From IMG/VR virus record IMGVR_UViG_3300044535_000725, positions 1-64,000 of that record: a stretch of 64,000 nt of DNA; one strand, given 5' to 3'. Under the pieces are notes generated by a model. It did no database searches. It worked only from the letters and a program-made list of their open reading frames with translations, and was not told where the DNA came from. Below are positions 25,295 through 36,500 of this stretch, one piece after another. How positions within the stretch are numbered: position 1 is the stretch's first letter; the number at the start of each line of letters is the position of its first letter. The translations under genes and the position numbers were made by a program. The stretch is from a virus.

Positions 25295-26275
25295 ATGATA
25301 CACAACCTTGATCTACTGTGCTACTACTCAAATCGTAACTATCTTACTCAGTGGTTTCATGATGATGTCATGGTGATTGTGGACAATGAAACATTGCCGT
25401 TGCGTAACGAACTCTATCGTGAACGTGGTGATCAAACAGAAAGTCAACGTCTGCAACAGTTGATCGATCAGCACCCAATCAAGAAGCATGTGGTTGATGT
25501 GACTCATAATGTGTTCCCTACGCACATTTTAGAAACAGATCCTGCTAGGCCAATTTTGACCAACAATTGTGAGTATTATTATCAGCCCAGGGCAGGTGTG
25601 ATATTCTTTCCTATATTTCTTTGGGCATTTAGTTTACGCAATCACCTGTGGTGGAACGCATTTAGTTTTGATGCAGGCTCAAACAAGATACGAGAAATAA
25701 TGTGTCTTAACAATCGTCCACGCTGGCATCGAACTTGGTTGTGGGCAGAGTTTAATCGCCGCAACACAATCTCCATGCTAACTTATAGTTTTGCCACACT
25801 AGAATCTGGCAGCAAACCCTACAGCTATCCTTGTCCACTGTTGTTGCCTGGGGAAGATCCGGATACCACACGCAATGATGTTGGTGTAGATTTAAAAATC
25901 TATCATGAAACCGCAGTAAACCTAGTGACTGAAACCAGTGTGGATCAAGTGTATCTAACTGAAAAAGCCTGCAAGCCTTTTGTGGCTAGACAAATACCCA
26001 TCATGGTGTGTGGTGCTGGTACAAACAAGTTTCTTAAAGATATTGGCCTGGACATGTTTGAAGACATTGTGCCTTGGCAGAGTTGGGACAGCGAAACTGA
26101 CAGTCAAATGAGACTGGAAAGCATTGCTAGCTTTGTTGACTGGTGGGTTCGCAGTGGCACAATCATGGGCACTTACCAAGCAATGTTGCCTAGAATTGAA
26201 CGCAACAAACAATATTTTCACAGCGAAGAATTTAGAAAACGCATCATGCATCAAATGGATCAACTGCGGCCATAA
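25295..26275 (+). CDS. Fucosyltransferase-like glycosyltransferase (tentative)
   Basis: The C-terminal third contains VYLTEKACKPFVARQIPIMV, then GTNKFLKDIGLDMFEDIVP, a pattern shared with alpha-1,3-fucosyltransferase-type enzymes, in which the TEK segment binds the nucleotide sugar. The N-terminal part is variable and contains several aromatic segments. It has 326 residues. Phage enzymes of this kind could decorate virion or host glycans; the target is unknown. It stands alone between the capsid terminator and a convergent glycosyltransferase gene, sharing a long hairpin with it. Confidence 0.5.
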   Translation: MIHNLDLLCYYSNRNYLTQWFHDDVMVIVDNETLPLRNELYRERGDQTESQRLQQLIDQHPIKKHVVDVTHNVFPTHILETDPARPILTNNCEYYYQPRAGVIFFPIFLWAFSLRNHLWWNAFSFDAGSNKIREIMCLNNRPRWHRTWLWAEFNRRNTISMLTYSFATLESGSKPYSYPCPLLLPGEDPDTTRNDVGVDLKIYHETAVNLVTETSVDQVYLTEKACKPFVARQIPIMVCGAGTNKFLKDIGLDMFEDIVPWQSWDSETDSQMRLESIASFVDWWVRSGTIMGTYQAMLPRIERNKQYFHSEEFRKRIMHQMDQLRP

Positions 26276-26278
26276 TAA

Positions 26279-26321
26279 AGCCCCAGCATCCATGTCGGTC
26301 AGTCGAGGAGAAGCTGGGGCT
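26279..26321 (+). terminator. Bidirectional terminator-like hairpin between convergent genes
   Basis: AGCCCCAGC (26279-26287) pairs perfectly with GCTGGGGCT (26313-26321) across a 25-base loop. It begins four bases after the end of the plus-strand gene and lies 39 bases from the end of the minus-strand gene. There is no U-tract. Confidence 0.55.
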
Positions 26322-26359
26322 GATAATGTAGTTTAACGACCTATCGTAGCGGTATCATA

Positions 26360-27508
26360 TTAAATTTTGAACCATGAAAGATATTGAGCAATCTTCTTGG
26401 TAACACTTTCCCAGTCTCCTATCCGGGGCTGTCTAAACAGTCTGGCACTGGAGTACCAAGGACTGTCATCACGTTTGAGTAACCAACGCCAGTCAGTGGC
26501 ATAAGCATTGAGCATAACCCAAGCTGGTCTGCCCAGGGCACCGGCCAAGTGTGTGATAGCAGTGTCCACACTGATCACCACGTCCAAGTGTATCATCAAG
26601 GCCGCTGTGTCAGCAAAGCTGGTAATGGCTCCGGGATAACGAGTCACACCAGCATCACTCAAGGCCAGCTCCTCGTCATCAGTAGCATCAACTTGCAAGT
26701 TGATCCACTCGTATTCAGGGTTGGCTCTGATCATTTCCAGTATCACAGGGAACGGCACACCTTTGTGTTGATTGAGCCAAGCGTCTCTACGTCCACTCCA
26801 GGAGAAGCCCACACGCATGCGAAGTTTTGGCCCCAGTCGTTCCTGCCAGTTTCGAGAAAGATTAGGCAGCGCATTGAGATAACTCTGTATTGGTGGCAAG
26901 TTATCTAAGGTAATTCCCAGGATACCTGGGATACTCATTATGGGAACCCATAGGTCAAATTCACCTGGGTCATCGTTGTACCCGCCAACCCATTCCATGA
27001 TGTTGCTGGTGTTTAGCAATGGAATCATCCCGTCGGTTACTTGCAGTTTGACTCGGGCACCCATGGCATGCAGATTGTAGATAAATCTGCAAAACTGTAT
27101 GTTGTCCCCGTGCCCTTGTTCGCCCACAACCAAGATAGTTTTGTCTCGAATGTCTTCGCCACGCCAGCGAGGTTGTGAGAACTTGGGCTCAGTGCCAGCC
27201 AAGTGCTCGTAGTCCCAACGATGCTCGTATTGTGGCCAACCACGTTGATAGTCGCCCATGAGCAAATAAGTCACTGCAAGATTAAAATGTGCTGTGACGT
27301 TTTTGGGATCAAGAATAGCCGCATGCTGTAAAAACGGCACAGCACTTTCAGGGCGACCCATTTCACGCATGACGTTTCCGTAGTTGTTAAACGCAGCCGC
27401 ACTGTCAGGATCTTGCACAAAGGCCATGGCATAACATTGCAAGGCTTTTTCAGGTTCGTTACTGGCACGATGCTGGTTGCCAGCTTCAATAAGTTCGTTA
27501 GTATTCAT
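26360..27508 (-). CDS. TPR-containing glycosyltransferase (GT9-like)
   Basis: Residues 1-105 are three tetratricopeptide repeats (for example AAAFNNYGNVMREMGRPESA and VTAHFNLAVTYLLMGDYQRG, then WPQYEHRW). The rest resembles the heptosyltransferase-like C-terminal domain often fused to TPRs: DKTILVVGEQGHGDNIQFCR, LRMRVGFSWSGR and VDTAITHLAGALGRPAWVML. Such proteins transfer sugars from nucleotide donors; substrate unknown. It has 382 residues. The start has no Shine-Dalgarno site; a TAAATA motif ends five bases before the ATG. Confidence 0.75.
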   Translation of the reverse strand: MNTNELIEAGNQHRASNEPEKALQCYAMAFVQDPDSAAAFNNYGNVMREMGRPESAVPFLQHAAILDPKNVTAHFNLAVTYLLMGDYQRGWPQYEHRWDYEHLAGTEPKFSQPRWRGEDIRDKTILVVGEQGHGDNIQFCRFIYNLHAMGARVKLQVTDGMIPLLNTSNIMEWVGGYNDDPGEFDLWVPIMSIPGILGITLDNLPPIQSYLNALPNLSRNWQERLGPKLRMRVGFSWSGRRDAWLNQHKGVPFPVILEMIRANPEYEWINLQVDATDDEELALSDAGVTRYPGAITSFADTAALMIHLDVVISVDTAITHLAGALGRPAWVMLNAYATDWRWLLKRDDSPWYSSARLFRQPRIGDWESVTKKIAQYLSWFKI

Positions 27509-27513
27509 AGGGA

Positions 27514-27519
27514 TATTTA
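27514..27519 (-). promoter_or_regulatory. Late promoter-like CGTAAATA five bases before the TPR glycosyltransferase
   Basis: On the minus strand, TAAATA is followed by TCCCT and the ATG at 27508, which predicts a leaderless message. Confidence 0.55.
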
Positions 27520-27551
27520 CGCTCCTAGGCTATGCTATTTTACATTTTTGC

Positions 27552-27557
27552 TAAATA
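27552..27557 (+). promoter_or_regulatory. Late promoter-like GCTAAATA upstream of the 27650 gene
   Basis: TAAATA stands 92 bases before the ATG at 27650. The leader ends with an AAGGAG site, so this would be a long-leader late transcript. Confidence 0.4.
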
Positions 27558-27649
27558 CTTGTCAACACAATAGGGTGTTTTATGCTGAGACTAATACCCA
27601 CAGCGTAGCGACTAGAACTCGCATCGGACTTCTTTAAGGAGAAAACAAA

Positions 27650-28399
27650 ATGGGTCGTCCTCTAAAAATACAAAAATCAAGCACTGGATCAGGCAACAGC
27701 GGCGCAGCCGTTGGCGTGGATCTTGGCTATCCTAACTTCAACAGTTTAACAAATCCTGTTTTTAACAGCCCAGTTCAAACTCTAAACGGCACTCAATATC
27801 TTGGTGTTGTTGGCGGCGCAGGCCCTACAGATACCCCAAGCGCAACCAATCCACGTGTTGACGTTACTGTTAACATTGCCAACCCTTCGGGCACAGGTAT
27901 TGGTGTGGCACAAGGCTATATCATCCGTCAAAAAGGTTCTCGCAAATATCTAGTGGGTGATGTTACTGGTGTCAACGACGGAAGTTTTGTTGTTGGCCAG
28001 GCTTATCAAATTGTGTCTGTGGGCACCACTGATTGGACAGCCGCTGGCGCACCCGGTAACTTTGGTGTAGGCACTGTGTTCACTGCCAGTTCAGTTGGCG
28101 GAGCAGGTTCGGGTACCGTTAATTCTGTAGGTGTGTGTGTTTTGACAAATTCTGCAACCCCAACAGTGGGATTGATGAGCATCAGCTATATTGATGACGC
28201 TTCATCTGAAGTGTTTATTTCCAAGTTGTCCAACAAATTCTTGTTGGGCTTTGAAGGCGGAAATGGATTCACTGCGGCAGAAGTTGTTGCTGACACACGT
28301 CAAGTGGCCAACTTCTTTACTGATGAAGGCTCAGTTATCAAGTCTGGTACTGCACAAACCACTATCAACGTGGCTTTGATACAGAACGTTACTTCTTAA
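27650..28399 (+). CDS. Virion structural protein, function unknown
   Basis: The 249-residue product begins MGRPLKIQK and is rich in Gly, Ser, Thr and Val. The segment from about residue 115 (FVVGQAYQIVSVGTTDWTAAGAP and following GTVFTASSVGGAGSGTV) is a beta-rich motif that I know to recur in phage structural proteins. The C-terminus has KFLLGFEGGNGF. It could be a head decoration or fibre-associated protein. A strong AAGGAG site precedes the start and a terminator-like hairpin follows. Confidence 0.6.
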   Translation: MGRPLKIQKSSTGSGNSGAAVGVDLGYPNFNSLTNPVFNSPVQTLNGTQYLGVVGGAGPTDTPSATNPRVDVTVNIANPSGTGIGVAQGYIIRQKGSRKYLVGDVTGVNDGSFVVGQAYQIVSVGTTDWTAAGAPGNFGVGTVFTASSVGGAGSGTVNSVGVCVLTNSATPTVGLMSISYIDDASSEVFISKLSNKFLLGFEGGNGFTAAEVVADTRQVANFFTDEGSVIKSGTAQTTINVALIQNVTS

Positions 28400-28417
28400 T
28401 TTATCAAGTAACCAATT

Positions 28418-28447
28418 CCTCCCAGCTACATACTGGGAGGATTTTTT
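28418..28447 (+). terminator. Terminator hairpin whose 3' arm is the next gene's ribosome binding site
   Basis: CCTCCCAG (28418-28425) pairs with CTGGGAGG (28433-28440) across a seven-base loop, followed by ATTTTTT. GGGAGG in the right arm is the only Shine-Dalgarno site of the ATG at 28448, at a spacing of seven bases. The element can therefore end upstream transcripts and hide the site in readthrough RNA. Confidence 0.8.
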
Positions 28448-29035
28448 ATGGGCCCAGCATTTGTACTTGGTAACGGCATCAGCCGCAAAGAAGTTGATTT
28501 AGCAGTGTTAAAAACTTGCGGGCGTGTCTACGGATGCAACGCTATCTACAAAGAGTTTGAACCAGATGTGCTGATCAGTACTGATGCTCCCATTAGCTTG
28601 CGTATCCAACAAGATGGGTACAGTCAAACTCACATACACTACACAAGAAAACCCTTGCCCGATACTGGCGCCAGACGCATAGCTCAAGACTATTTTGGCT
28701 ACAGCTCAGGACCCATTGCTGTGGGACAAGCCGCGCTGGATGGACACAGAGCAATCTATCTTGTTGGGTTTGACATGGGTCCAACTCAAACAGGCAAGTT
28801 CAACAATGTGTATGCTGACACAGAATTTTACAAAAAAAGCGCATCAAACCCCACATACACCGGCAATTGGGAACGCCAGATGCAACGAGTCATGAAAGAT
28901 TTTCCCAAATGTGGATTTTTTAGAGTTCAAGGAAAAACCACAGCAAATTTATCCAGCTTGCAGGGTATTGTAAACTTGGTTCACATGCCCATGGAAGACT
29001 TCTTAAACCGTATAAATAACACAAAGGAACTCTAA
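28448..29035 (+). CDS. Uncharacterised protein, possibly Rossmann-type glycan enzyme
   Basis: The 195-residue protein begins GPAFVLGNGISRKEVDL and continues with CGRVYGCNAIYKEFEPDVLI, DAPIS and a central GPIAVGQAALDGHRAIYLVGFDMG. This pattern (nucleotide-like glycine loop, GCN, PD) is found in a family of phage and bacterial proteins related by some to DUF115 or sialyltransferase-like folds. I cannot name its reaction. Its ribosome binding site is inside a terminator hairpin, and it abuts the first fibre gene with no gap. Confidence 0.5.
   Translation: MGPAFVLGNGISRKEVDLAVLKTCGRVYGCNAIYKEFEPDVLISTDAPISLRIQQDGYSQTHIHYTRKPLPDTGARRIAQDYFGYSSGPIAVGQAALDGHRAIYLVGFDMGPTQTGKFNNVYADTEFYKKSASNPTYTGNWERQMQRVMKDFPKCGFFRVQGKTTANLSSLQGIVNLVHMPMEDFLNRINNTKEL
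29011..29018 (+). promoter_or_regulatory. Late promoter TATAAATA of the first fibre gene
   Basis: A perfect octamer inside the 3' end of the previous gene, 17 bases before the ATG at 29036, with an AAGGAAC ribosome binding site between. Confidence 0.7.
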
Positions 29036-30544
29036 ATGGCTATCTACAAGCGTGTTGCTGGCAACGTCGTCATTACAACTATTGGGAACACTGATACAAT
29101 TACCATTCAGGGTGTGACTGCCAACACCGCTACAGTGATCATCGACGGAAACCTCAGTGTTTCAGGCAACGCTACATTGTCAGGTAACATTTCGGGTGAC
29201 AACCTCTTTAATGGAACTAGCAGTATTGCTATTCCTGTGGCAAATGGAAATGCCAATATTACCATTGGCGGTACGTCTAATGTGGCAGTATTTGCCACAA
29301 CTGGTCAGTTTGTAACTGGATTGGTCAGCGTCACAGGTAACATTACTGGCGCCAACCTAGTCACAGCCGGGTTGATCACAGCAACCGGTAACATCACAGG
29401 TGCAAACATCAACACCGGCGGCAATATTTTGCTCAGCCAAACTTCAGATGCAGCCAGTGATCGAACTATTAGATTCAGTGATGCAAATACTGTTATAACC
29501 ACAGTGGGTGCCAATATTGGTGCAGTTGAGTGGTTCACCAGCGATGCAACTGGTGCCACAGCTCGTGTAACTGCCGCAATCCGTGCTGTTTACTCGGACA
29601 TCAACGGTAACGCCAATATCTTGTTCCAAAGCAATGCAGGATCAAACACAACTAGGCTAGCAATCATTGGTGCTTCAGGCAACGTGGGTGTGGCCAACAC
29701 AGCACCTCTACACACTTTTGCAGTTTCTGGAAACACTTATGTTTCTGGAACAGAAACTGTGATTGGAAACGTGACTCCGGGTAACTTGACCACAGCTGGG
29801 CAGGTGTCTGCCACAGCCAACATCACTGGTGGAAATTTGGTTACTGGGGGCGCAGTAAGTGCCACAGGCAACGTCACAGCCAACAACATTGTTATTTTAA
29901 CTGGCGCAACTGCTGGAACTGCTGGTTTTTCAGCTACCGGTAACGTCACAGGCGGTAACGTCAACAGCAACGACAAAATGAGTGCTACTGGCAACGTTTA
30001 TGCTGGCGGAAACTTGGTAACACAGGGCTATGTCAGCGCAACTGGCAACTTGCTGGGACTAGAATTACGAACAGCTAATGCCAACGTTTCTGGCAACAGC
30101 TACGGTGCAGGTATTGGTGTTGAAAACATTGTGTGGCAGAGTGCGTCGTTTGACATTAGCTCAGCCAGCATGGCTAACATTGGGGTACTGCAATTCAGTG
30201 CATTGGCAAATCAAGCCTATAAGTTTGAAAGTTTAATGTATCTTACCACCAACGGATCATCAACCACCACTGCATTTTCCGTAAACTTCCCCAGTGGAAG
30301 CTGTAATTACACAGTGGAATCTCAAACTGGTGCTGCCGCATCTTGGGCGGCTGCAACTTCCAGCACGTCTGATACCACAGGAACCACACAGTCCATGGCT
30401 GCCACAACTGCGCAACGTGCGGTAAGAATCAACGGCACATTCTACCATACTGCCAACACAACTGTGATTCTTCGAGCGCAAACCAGCCTTGCAAACGTCA
30501 CAGTTGCATCTGGCTCTCACCTGACCTATACTAGAATTGGCTAA
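29036..30544 (+). CDS. Repeat-built tail fibre protein
   Basis: The 502-residue protein has Gly/Asn/Thr repeats of about 20 residues (variants of SATGNITGGNLVTGG), which should form a beta-helical or triple-beta-spiral shaft. An early module NGTSSIAIPVANGNANITIG leads into GLVSVTGNITGAN; related modules appear in the two larger fibre genes. The C-terminal 135 residues (from WQSASFDISSASMANIG, ending GSHLTYTRIG) look like a jelly-roll-type tip seen in phage fibres. It is the first of the fibre block. Host-receptor binding is inferred. Confidence 0.75.
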   Translation: MAIYKRVAGNVVITTIGNTDTITIQGVTANTATVIIDGNLSVSGNATLSGNISGDNLFNGTSSIAIPVANGNANITIGGTSNVAVFATTGQFVTGLVSVTGNITGANLVTAGLITATGNITGANINTGGNILLSQTSDAASDRTIRFSDANTVITTVGANIGAVEWFTSDATGATARVTAAIRAVYSDINGNANILFQSNAGSNTTRLAIIGASGNVGVANTAPLHTFAVSGNTYVSGTETVIGNVTPGNLTTAGQVSATANITGGNLVTGGAVSATGNVTANNIVILTGATAGTAGFSATGNVTGGNVNSNDKMSATGNVYAGGNLVTQGYVSATGNLLGLELRTANANVSGNSYGAGIGVENIVWQSASFDISSASMANIGVLQFSALANQAYKFESLMYLTTNGSSTTTAFSVNFPSGSCNYTVESQTGAAASWAAATSSTSDTTGTTQSMAATTAQRAVRINGTFYHTANTTVILRAQTSLANVTVASGSHLTYTRIG

Positions 30545-30566
30545 AACTCTAATCCTGGGTTTCTGG

Positions 30567-30572
30567 TAAATA
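30567..30572 (+). promoter_or_regulatory. Late promoter-like GGTAAATA before the giant fibre gene
   Basis: GGTAAATA (30565-30572) stands 21 bases before the ATG at 30594. AGAGGAC is the ribosome binding site. Confidence 0.6.
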
Positions 30573-30593
30573 CACAGAGGACCTTGATTATCT

Positions 30594-33500
30594 ATGGCAC
30601 AACAAATCATTGACGTTGGCGCAACAGCCAATGATGGAACTGGTGAACCGTTGCGACAGGCATTTGATGCCGTAAACAACAATTTCAGCCAGATTTTCGC
30701 CGCGGGACCGGTTGACAGCAATGTTGTTATCGCCAACAATACCATATCAATTAATGGTATCAACGGTAACTTAATATTACAAGCTAACGGTATTGGCAAC
30801 GTAGTTTTTAACAGTTCAATGCGTCCCAGCATTGACAGCGTATTCAACATTGGCGATGCCAACTATCGCGTAAACACTATTCATTCACAATATTTTGTGG
30901 GTAATGGTTCACAGCTTACAGGCGTAGTTGCGGCCGCCGCACCGTATATTGCCAACGGAACCAGCAACATTGCAGTTAATGCAAGCAATGCTACAGTTAC
31001 AATTCAAGGCACCAGTGACACAGTAGTTTTCAATCGTTTCAATACCACTTTCAAGGGCAATTTGCTGCCTGCGGCAAACGTAACATACAATCTAGGTAGC
31101 GCAACTGCGGCCTGGAAAGACTTGTACCTAAGCGGTAACACGCTGTACTTGAATAATTCAACAATTACATCCAATGCCACTGCGGTAACTATCACAAACC
31201 AACAGGGCGGAACATTTGTTCTAAGTGGTAACGGGGCCTACAGCGGCACATCAAATGCCATTGTAAACGGTACCACCAACATGACTGCGGCTGCTAGTGG
31301 AAATATTTCAGCCACAATTGGTGGAACTAGCAATGTATTGGTGGTTACCCCTACTGGCATTAATGTTTCAACAGTTTCTGCCACAGGCAATGTCACTGGA
31401 AATTATATTCTTGGTAACGGTAGCCAGCTAACTGGTTTACCAGCCACTTACGGCAATGCCAACGTGCAGGCCTACTTGCCCACATACACTGGTAATCTGG
31501 TCAGTCTAACTGGTCCTGTAACCACTTCAGGTAACATTACTGGTGCTTACATTATTGGTAACGGTAGCCAGCTAACTGGCTTACCAGCACAGTATTCAAA
31601 CGCCAACGTACAAGCATACTTGCCTACTTACACAGGCAACTTGTCAGGCAACAACTTGTCATTAACAGGTATTGTGTCTGTTACTGGCAATGCCATTGTA
31701 GGCAACATCACCAGCAACGGCGCAATGACTGCCGCAGGCAACATTGTTTCAGTAGGCGGCATCTTTATTGGTAACGGTGCTGGCTTGACCGGGGTCGTTG
31801 CCAGCTCCAACGTTGGTTCCGCAGTAAAAATTTCAAACGGTACAACTGAACTTAACATTCCTGCGGCCAATGGCAACATTGTTGGCAACATCAGCGGTGT
31901 GGTTGGTGTTGTTGAAATCAGTCCAACTCAGGTCAGTGTTCAGGGCAATATTGTTGCTAGTGCATTGGTTACTGGTAATAATATCACAGCATTGGCCAAT
32001 GTTTCGGCTGCTGGCAATGTAACTGGTGGCAATGTCATTAGTTCTGCCTTGGTACAAGGTACCACAATCAGCGCCACAGGCAATGCAGTAGCAGTAAACA
32101 TCAACGCATCTGCCAACGTTTCTGCCGCAGGTAACATTGCTGGTCAGTATTTTATTGGTAATGGTAGCCAGCTTACCGGCTTGCCAGCCACTTACGGCAA
32201 TGCTGATGTTTCAACTTATTTGGCCAGCGGCACAGAAACCGCAAACATCATTACCACAGCCAATATTAGTGGCGCATATTTTATTGGTAATGGTAGCCAA
32301 CTTACAGGATTACCGGCCACTTACGGCAATGCACAAGTGGCCACATTCTTGGCCGCATTTGGGTCAAACACAATAGTGACCACAGGCAACATCACAGGTG
32401 GTAATGTCAATACTGGCGTGATCACACTCACAAACGGTGCAACAATTAAAAACACTGTTGGCAACGCTATAGCCATTGGTCGACTTGCTGGCAATACTGC
32501 CCAAGGCACCTATGCTACGGCCATTGGCGATGCTGCCGGATTTGCTAATCAAGGTGCTGATGCAGTGGCTCTTGGTGGTAGTGCTGGACAAAACTCACAA
32601 GGTGCCTATTCAATAGGGATTGGCTACGCGGCTGGACAAAACTCACAAGGCACTCAAGCATTGGCCGCTGGATTGCGAGCTGGCAGCACCAGCCAAGGCG
32701 CTGGTGCAGTGGCTCTTGGAGCCTACGCTGGTCTTAATGGGCAAGGCACGTTTTCTGTAGCTATTGGTCATCAGGCCGGCAACAATTTACAGGCCAACAA
32801 TTCAATCATATTGAATGCCACTGGCGCTATTTTAGATCAAACCACAGCCAACACATTCACAGTGGCTCCTGTTAGAAATGATGTGGCCAACACGGCCCAG
32901 GTCATGTTCTACAACGCTACCAGTAAGGAAATCACTTATGGCAATACCATAAGTGTTGCTGGGAATGTTACTGGTGGTAACTTCTTTACAGGTGGATTGA
33001 TTGTTGCGACTGGTAACGTTACTGGTGGTAATTTCGTAACCGGCGGTACAGTAAGTGCATCTGGTAACCTTAGTGCAATTGGCAACATCACAGGCGGCAA
33101 TCTAAGTGGTACAAGCATTACTGGTACGCTAACAACAGCAGCCCAAACAAACATCACAAGTGTTGGTACTCTTGGTGCATTGACTGTCACTGGAAATATT
33201 GGCGGTGGTAATGTTAACACCGTAGGTCTGGTCAGCTCTACTGGCAATGTAATTGGTGGAAATATTCAAACTGCTGGGCAAGTAACTGCTACTGGTAATA
33301 TCACAACCACAGCCAACATTGCTGGTGGTAACTTGGCATTGACTGGTGGATTCAATGCCACAACACTCAGTGCCAGCGGCAACGTAGCAGGCGGCAATCT
33401 AACAACAACAGGAACTGTAAGTTCTTCAGGCAACATCATAACAGCAGGTTACTTTGTTGGTAACTTTGCAGGTAACATCACAGGTAACTTGGTTGTTCCT

Positions 33501-36500
33501 GGATCAAACACACAAGTTCTTTACAACAATCAAGGCAATGCTGGCGCTGTAGCTGGTATGACATTTAACACTGATGGACCAAACTTGTTCACAGTGCTGG
33601 GCAACATTCAAGGTGGCAATTTAAGAACCGCAGGACTGGTAAGTGCTGGCGGCAACGTTGATGCTGGCAATCTAAACACTGCTGGCTGGGTAGTTGCAAC
33701 CGGTAACCTAAACACTCTGGCCAACGTTAACGGCGCTAATTTAGTTGCATCAGGATTGATCTTTGCTGTTGGCAACATCAGTGGCGGCAACTTGTCGGGT
33801 ACAAGTATTACGGGTACACTGACCACTGCGGCTCAAACAAACATCACAAGCCTGGGTACCCTGGGCAGTTTAACAGTCACTGGCAATATTGGCGGTGGCA
33901 ATTTGAATGCCACTGGACTGAGTCTGAGTGGCAACGTTGTGAGTGCTATCAACACTGTGGCCAACATCACAACCACTGCCAACATCAGTGGTGGATACAT
34001 TTTGGGCAATGGTAGTCTGCTGACTGGATTGCCAGCCACCTACAGCAATGCCAACGTGCAGGCCTATTTGCCCACATACACTGGCAATTTGGTATCCTTG
34101 GCTGGTGATGTTACAACCATAGCCAACGTCACTGGTGGCAACTTGATCACTGGCGGCCAGGCCATAGCAACTGGCAACATCACCGGTGGAAATCTAAGAA
34201 CTGCTGGGTTGATCACAGCAACAGGTAACGTTACCGGCAATTACTTTATTGGTAATGGTAGTTTGCTAACTGGTATTGTTACTACACCAACACAGTTAGT
34301 AAATGGTACATCCAACGTTAGTGTGGCAGCCAGCGGCAACACCACAGTGGGTGTGGCTGGAACCACAATCGCTACATTTGCTGGAACTGGCGCCAACGTA
34401 ACTGGATTGATCAGCGCCACTGGCAACATCACAGGTGGTAATATCAGCACCGCTGGTTTAGTAACTGCAACTGGTAATGTTAACACAACCGCTGGCGTAC
34501 TTGCTACAGGCAATGTGCGCGGCGGCAACGTAACCAGCGCAGACTTGGTACAAGGCGTAACTGTAAGTGCTACTGGTAACGTAACGGGCGGGAACATAAC
34601 CACAGCAGGATTGATAACTGCAACTGGAAACATAATTGGTGGCAATTTGAATGCCACAGGATTGAGCCTGAGTGGTAACGTTGTTAGTGCTCTTAACGTA
34701 ACAAGCAACATCACTGGCGGCAACCTTAACACCAGCGGAATTGTTAGTGCCACAGGCAATATCACTGGTGGTAACATTAGCACAACTGGTACAGGCGGTA
34801 ACATCACTGGCGCCAACGTTATTTCTGCCACAACACTTAGTGCAACAGCAAACGTTGCTGGTGGAAACATAACCACAGCAGGTTTGGTCACTGCAATTGG
34901 TAATATCATTGGTGGCAATTTGAATGCCGCAGGCTTGAGCCTGAGTGGCAACGTACTCAGTGAGATCAACTCCACAAGCAATGTTACCACAACAGCCAAC
35001 ATCAGCGCCAACTATTATATTGGTAATGGTAGTTTGCTAACTGGTATCAGTGCTGGAAGCACTTACAGCAATGCCAACGTGCAGGCCTACTTGCCCACAT
35101 ACACTGGTAATTTGGTATCATTACTGGGCGACGTTACTACAACTGCCAATGTTAATGGCGGCAATCTTAATACAACTGGCTTGCTATTGGTCACAGGCAA
35201 CATCCGCGGCGGCAACGTCAACACTGTTGGCCTGGTCAGCGCCAACAGCATCAGCGCCAACACAATTACAGCCGCCTTAACAATTACAGCTACACAAACA
35301 ATAAGTGCTGTGGCCAATGTCATTGGTGGAAATTTAACCACAGCCGGTCAAGTCAGTGCCACTGCAAACATCACTGGTGGTAATTTGATCACAACTGGTT
35401 TGTTGCAAACTGGTGAATTCAATGCCACAGGCAATGCTGTGGTCAATGGTAACTTAACGGTCAACGGCAATATTGCCTATGTAAACGTACAAACCCTGGC
35501 AGTACAAGATCCAATCATTGCTCTGGGACGTGGAGCCAACAACACCCCACTCACAGTTGATGATGGCAAAACTCGCGGTGTTGACATGTGGTACTATGAT
35601 ACCGCAGAAAAGCAAGCCTTTGTTGGTTGGAATGACGCAACTGGCAAACTATTTGCGGCAGCCAACGTATCAATTGCCAACGAAATTGTCACTGTAAACT
35701 CTTATGGAACATTTGTTGTTGGCGACATTGAAGGCACTTCGGTAAGTGTTACAGGCAACGTCACTGGTGGTAACCTGATCACTGGTGCAAATATTGTTTC
35801 TGGCAATATCAGTGCAGTTGGTAATATAACTAGTGGCAACTTAAACGCAACTGGGCTGAGCCTAAGTGGCAATGTAGTATCACCACTCAACGTGACAGGC
35901 AACGTGGCTGGAGGCAATTTGTTGGCGGTGGGCTTGGTACAAGGTCAAACGGTCAGTGCTGTGGCCAACGTAATTGGTGGAAACATCAACACATCTGGAT
36001 TGGTCAGCTCTGTTGGCAATGTAATTGGTGGTAACATCAACACCGGCGGTATTATCAGTGCCACCGGCAATGTATTTGGCAATAACGTGTTTGCAACCAA
36101 TTTGGTGCAAGGTGGCACACTCAGTGCATCTGGTAACGTAATTGGCGGCAATGTCAACGGTGTTGTGGTGAGTGCAACTGGCAACGTGATTGGCGGCAAT
36201 ATTAACACAGCTGGTATTGCCAGCGTTGTGGGCAATGCGCTGGTAGGAAATTTGACCACAGTAGGCTTGGTCAGTGCCACAGGTAATATCACTGGTGGCA
36301 ACTTGATTGCCACATCTTTGTTGCAAGGTACCAACTTGAGTGTAACTGGAGCAGTCAACACAGGTACATTGACTGCATCTGGTAACATAAACAGCACAAA
36401 TATTTTGAATTCTGGCTTTATGTCTGCCACAGGCAACATAGTATCTGCGGCAAACATTATTAGCAGTAATGTTACAGTTACATCAGGGGTTACAGTTGGA

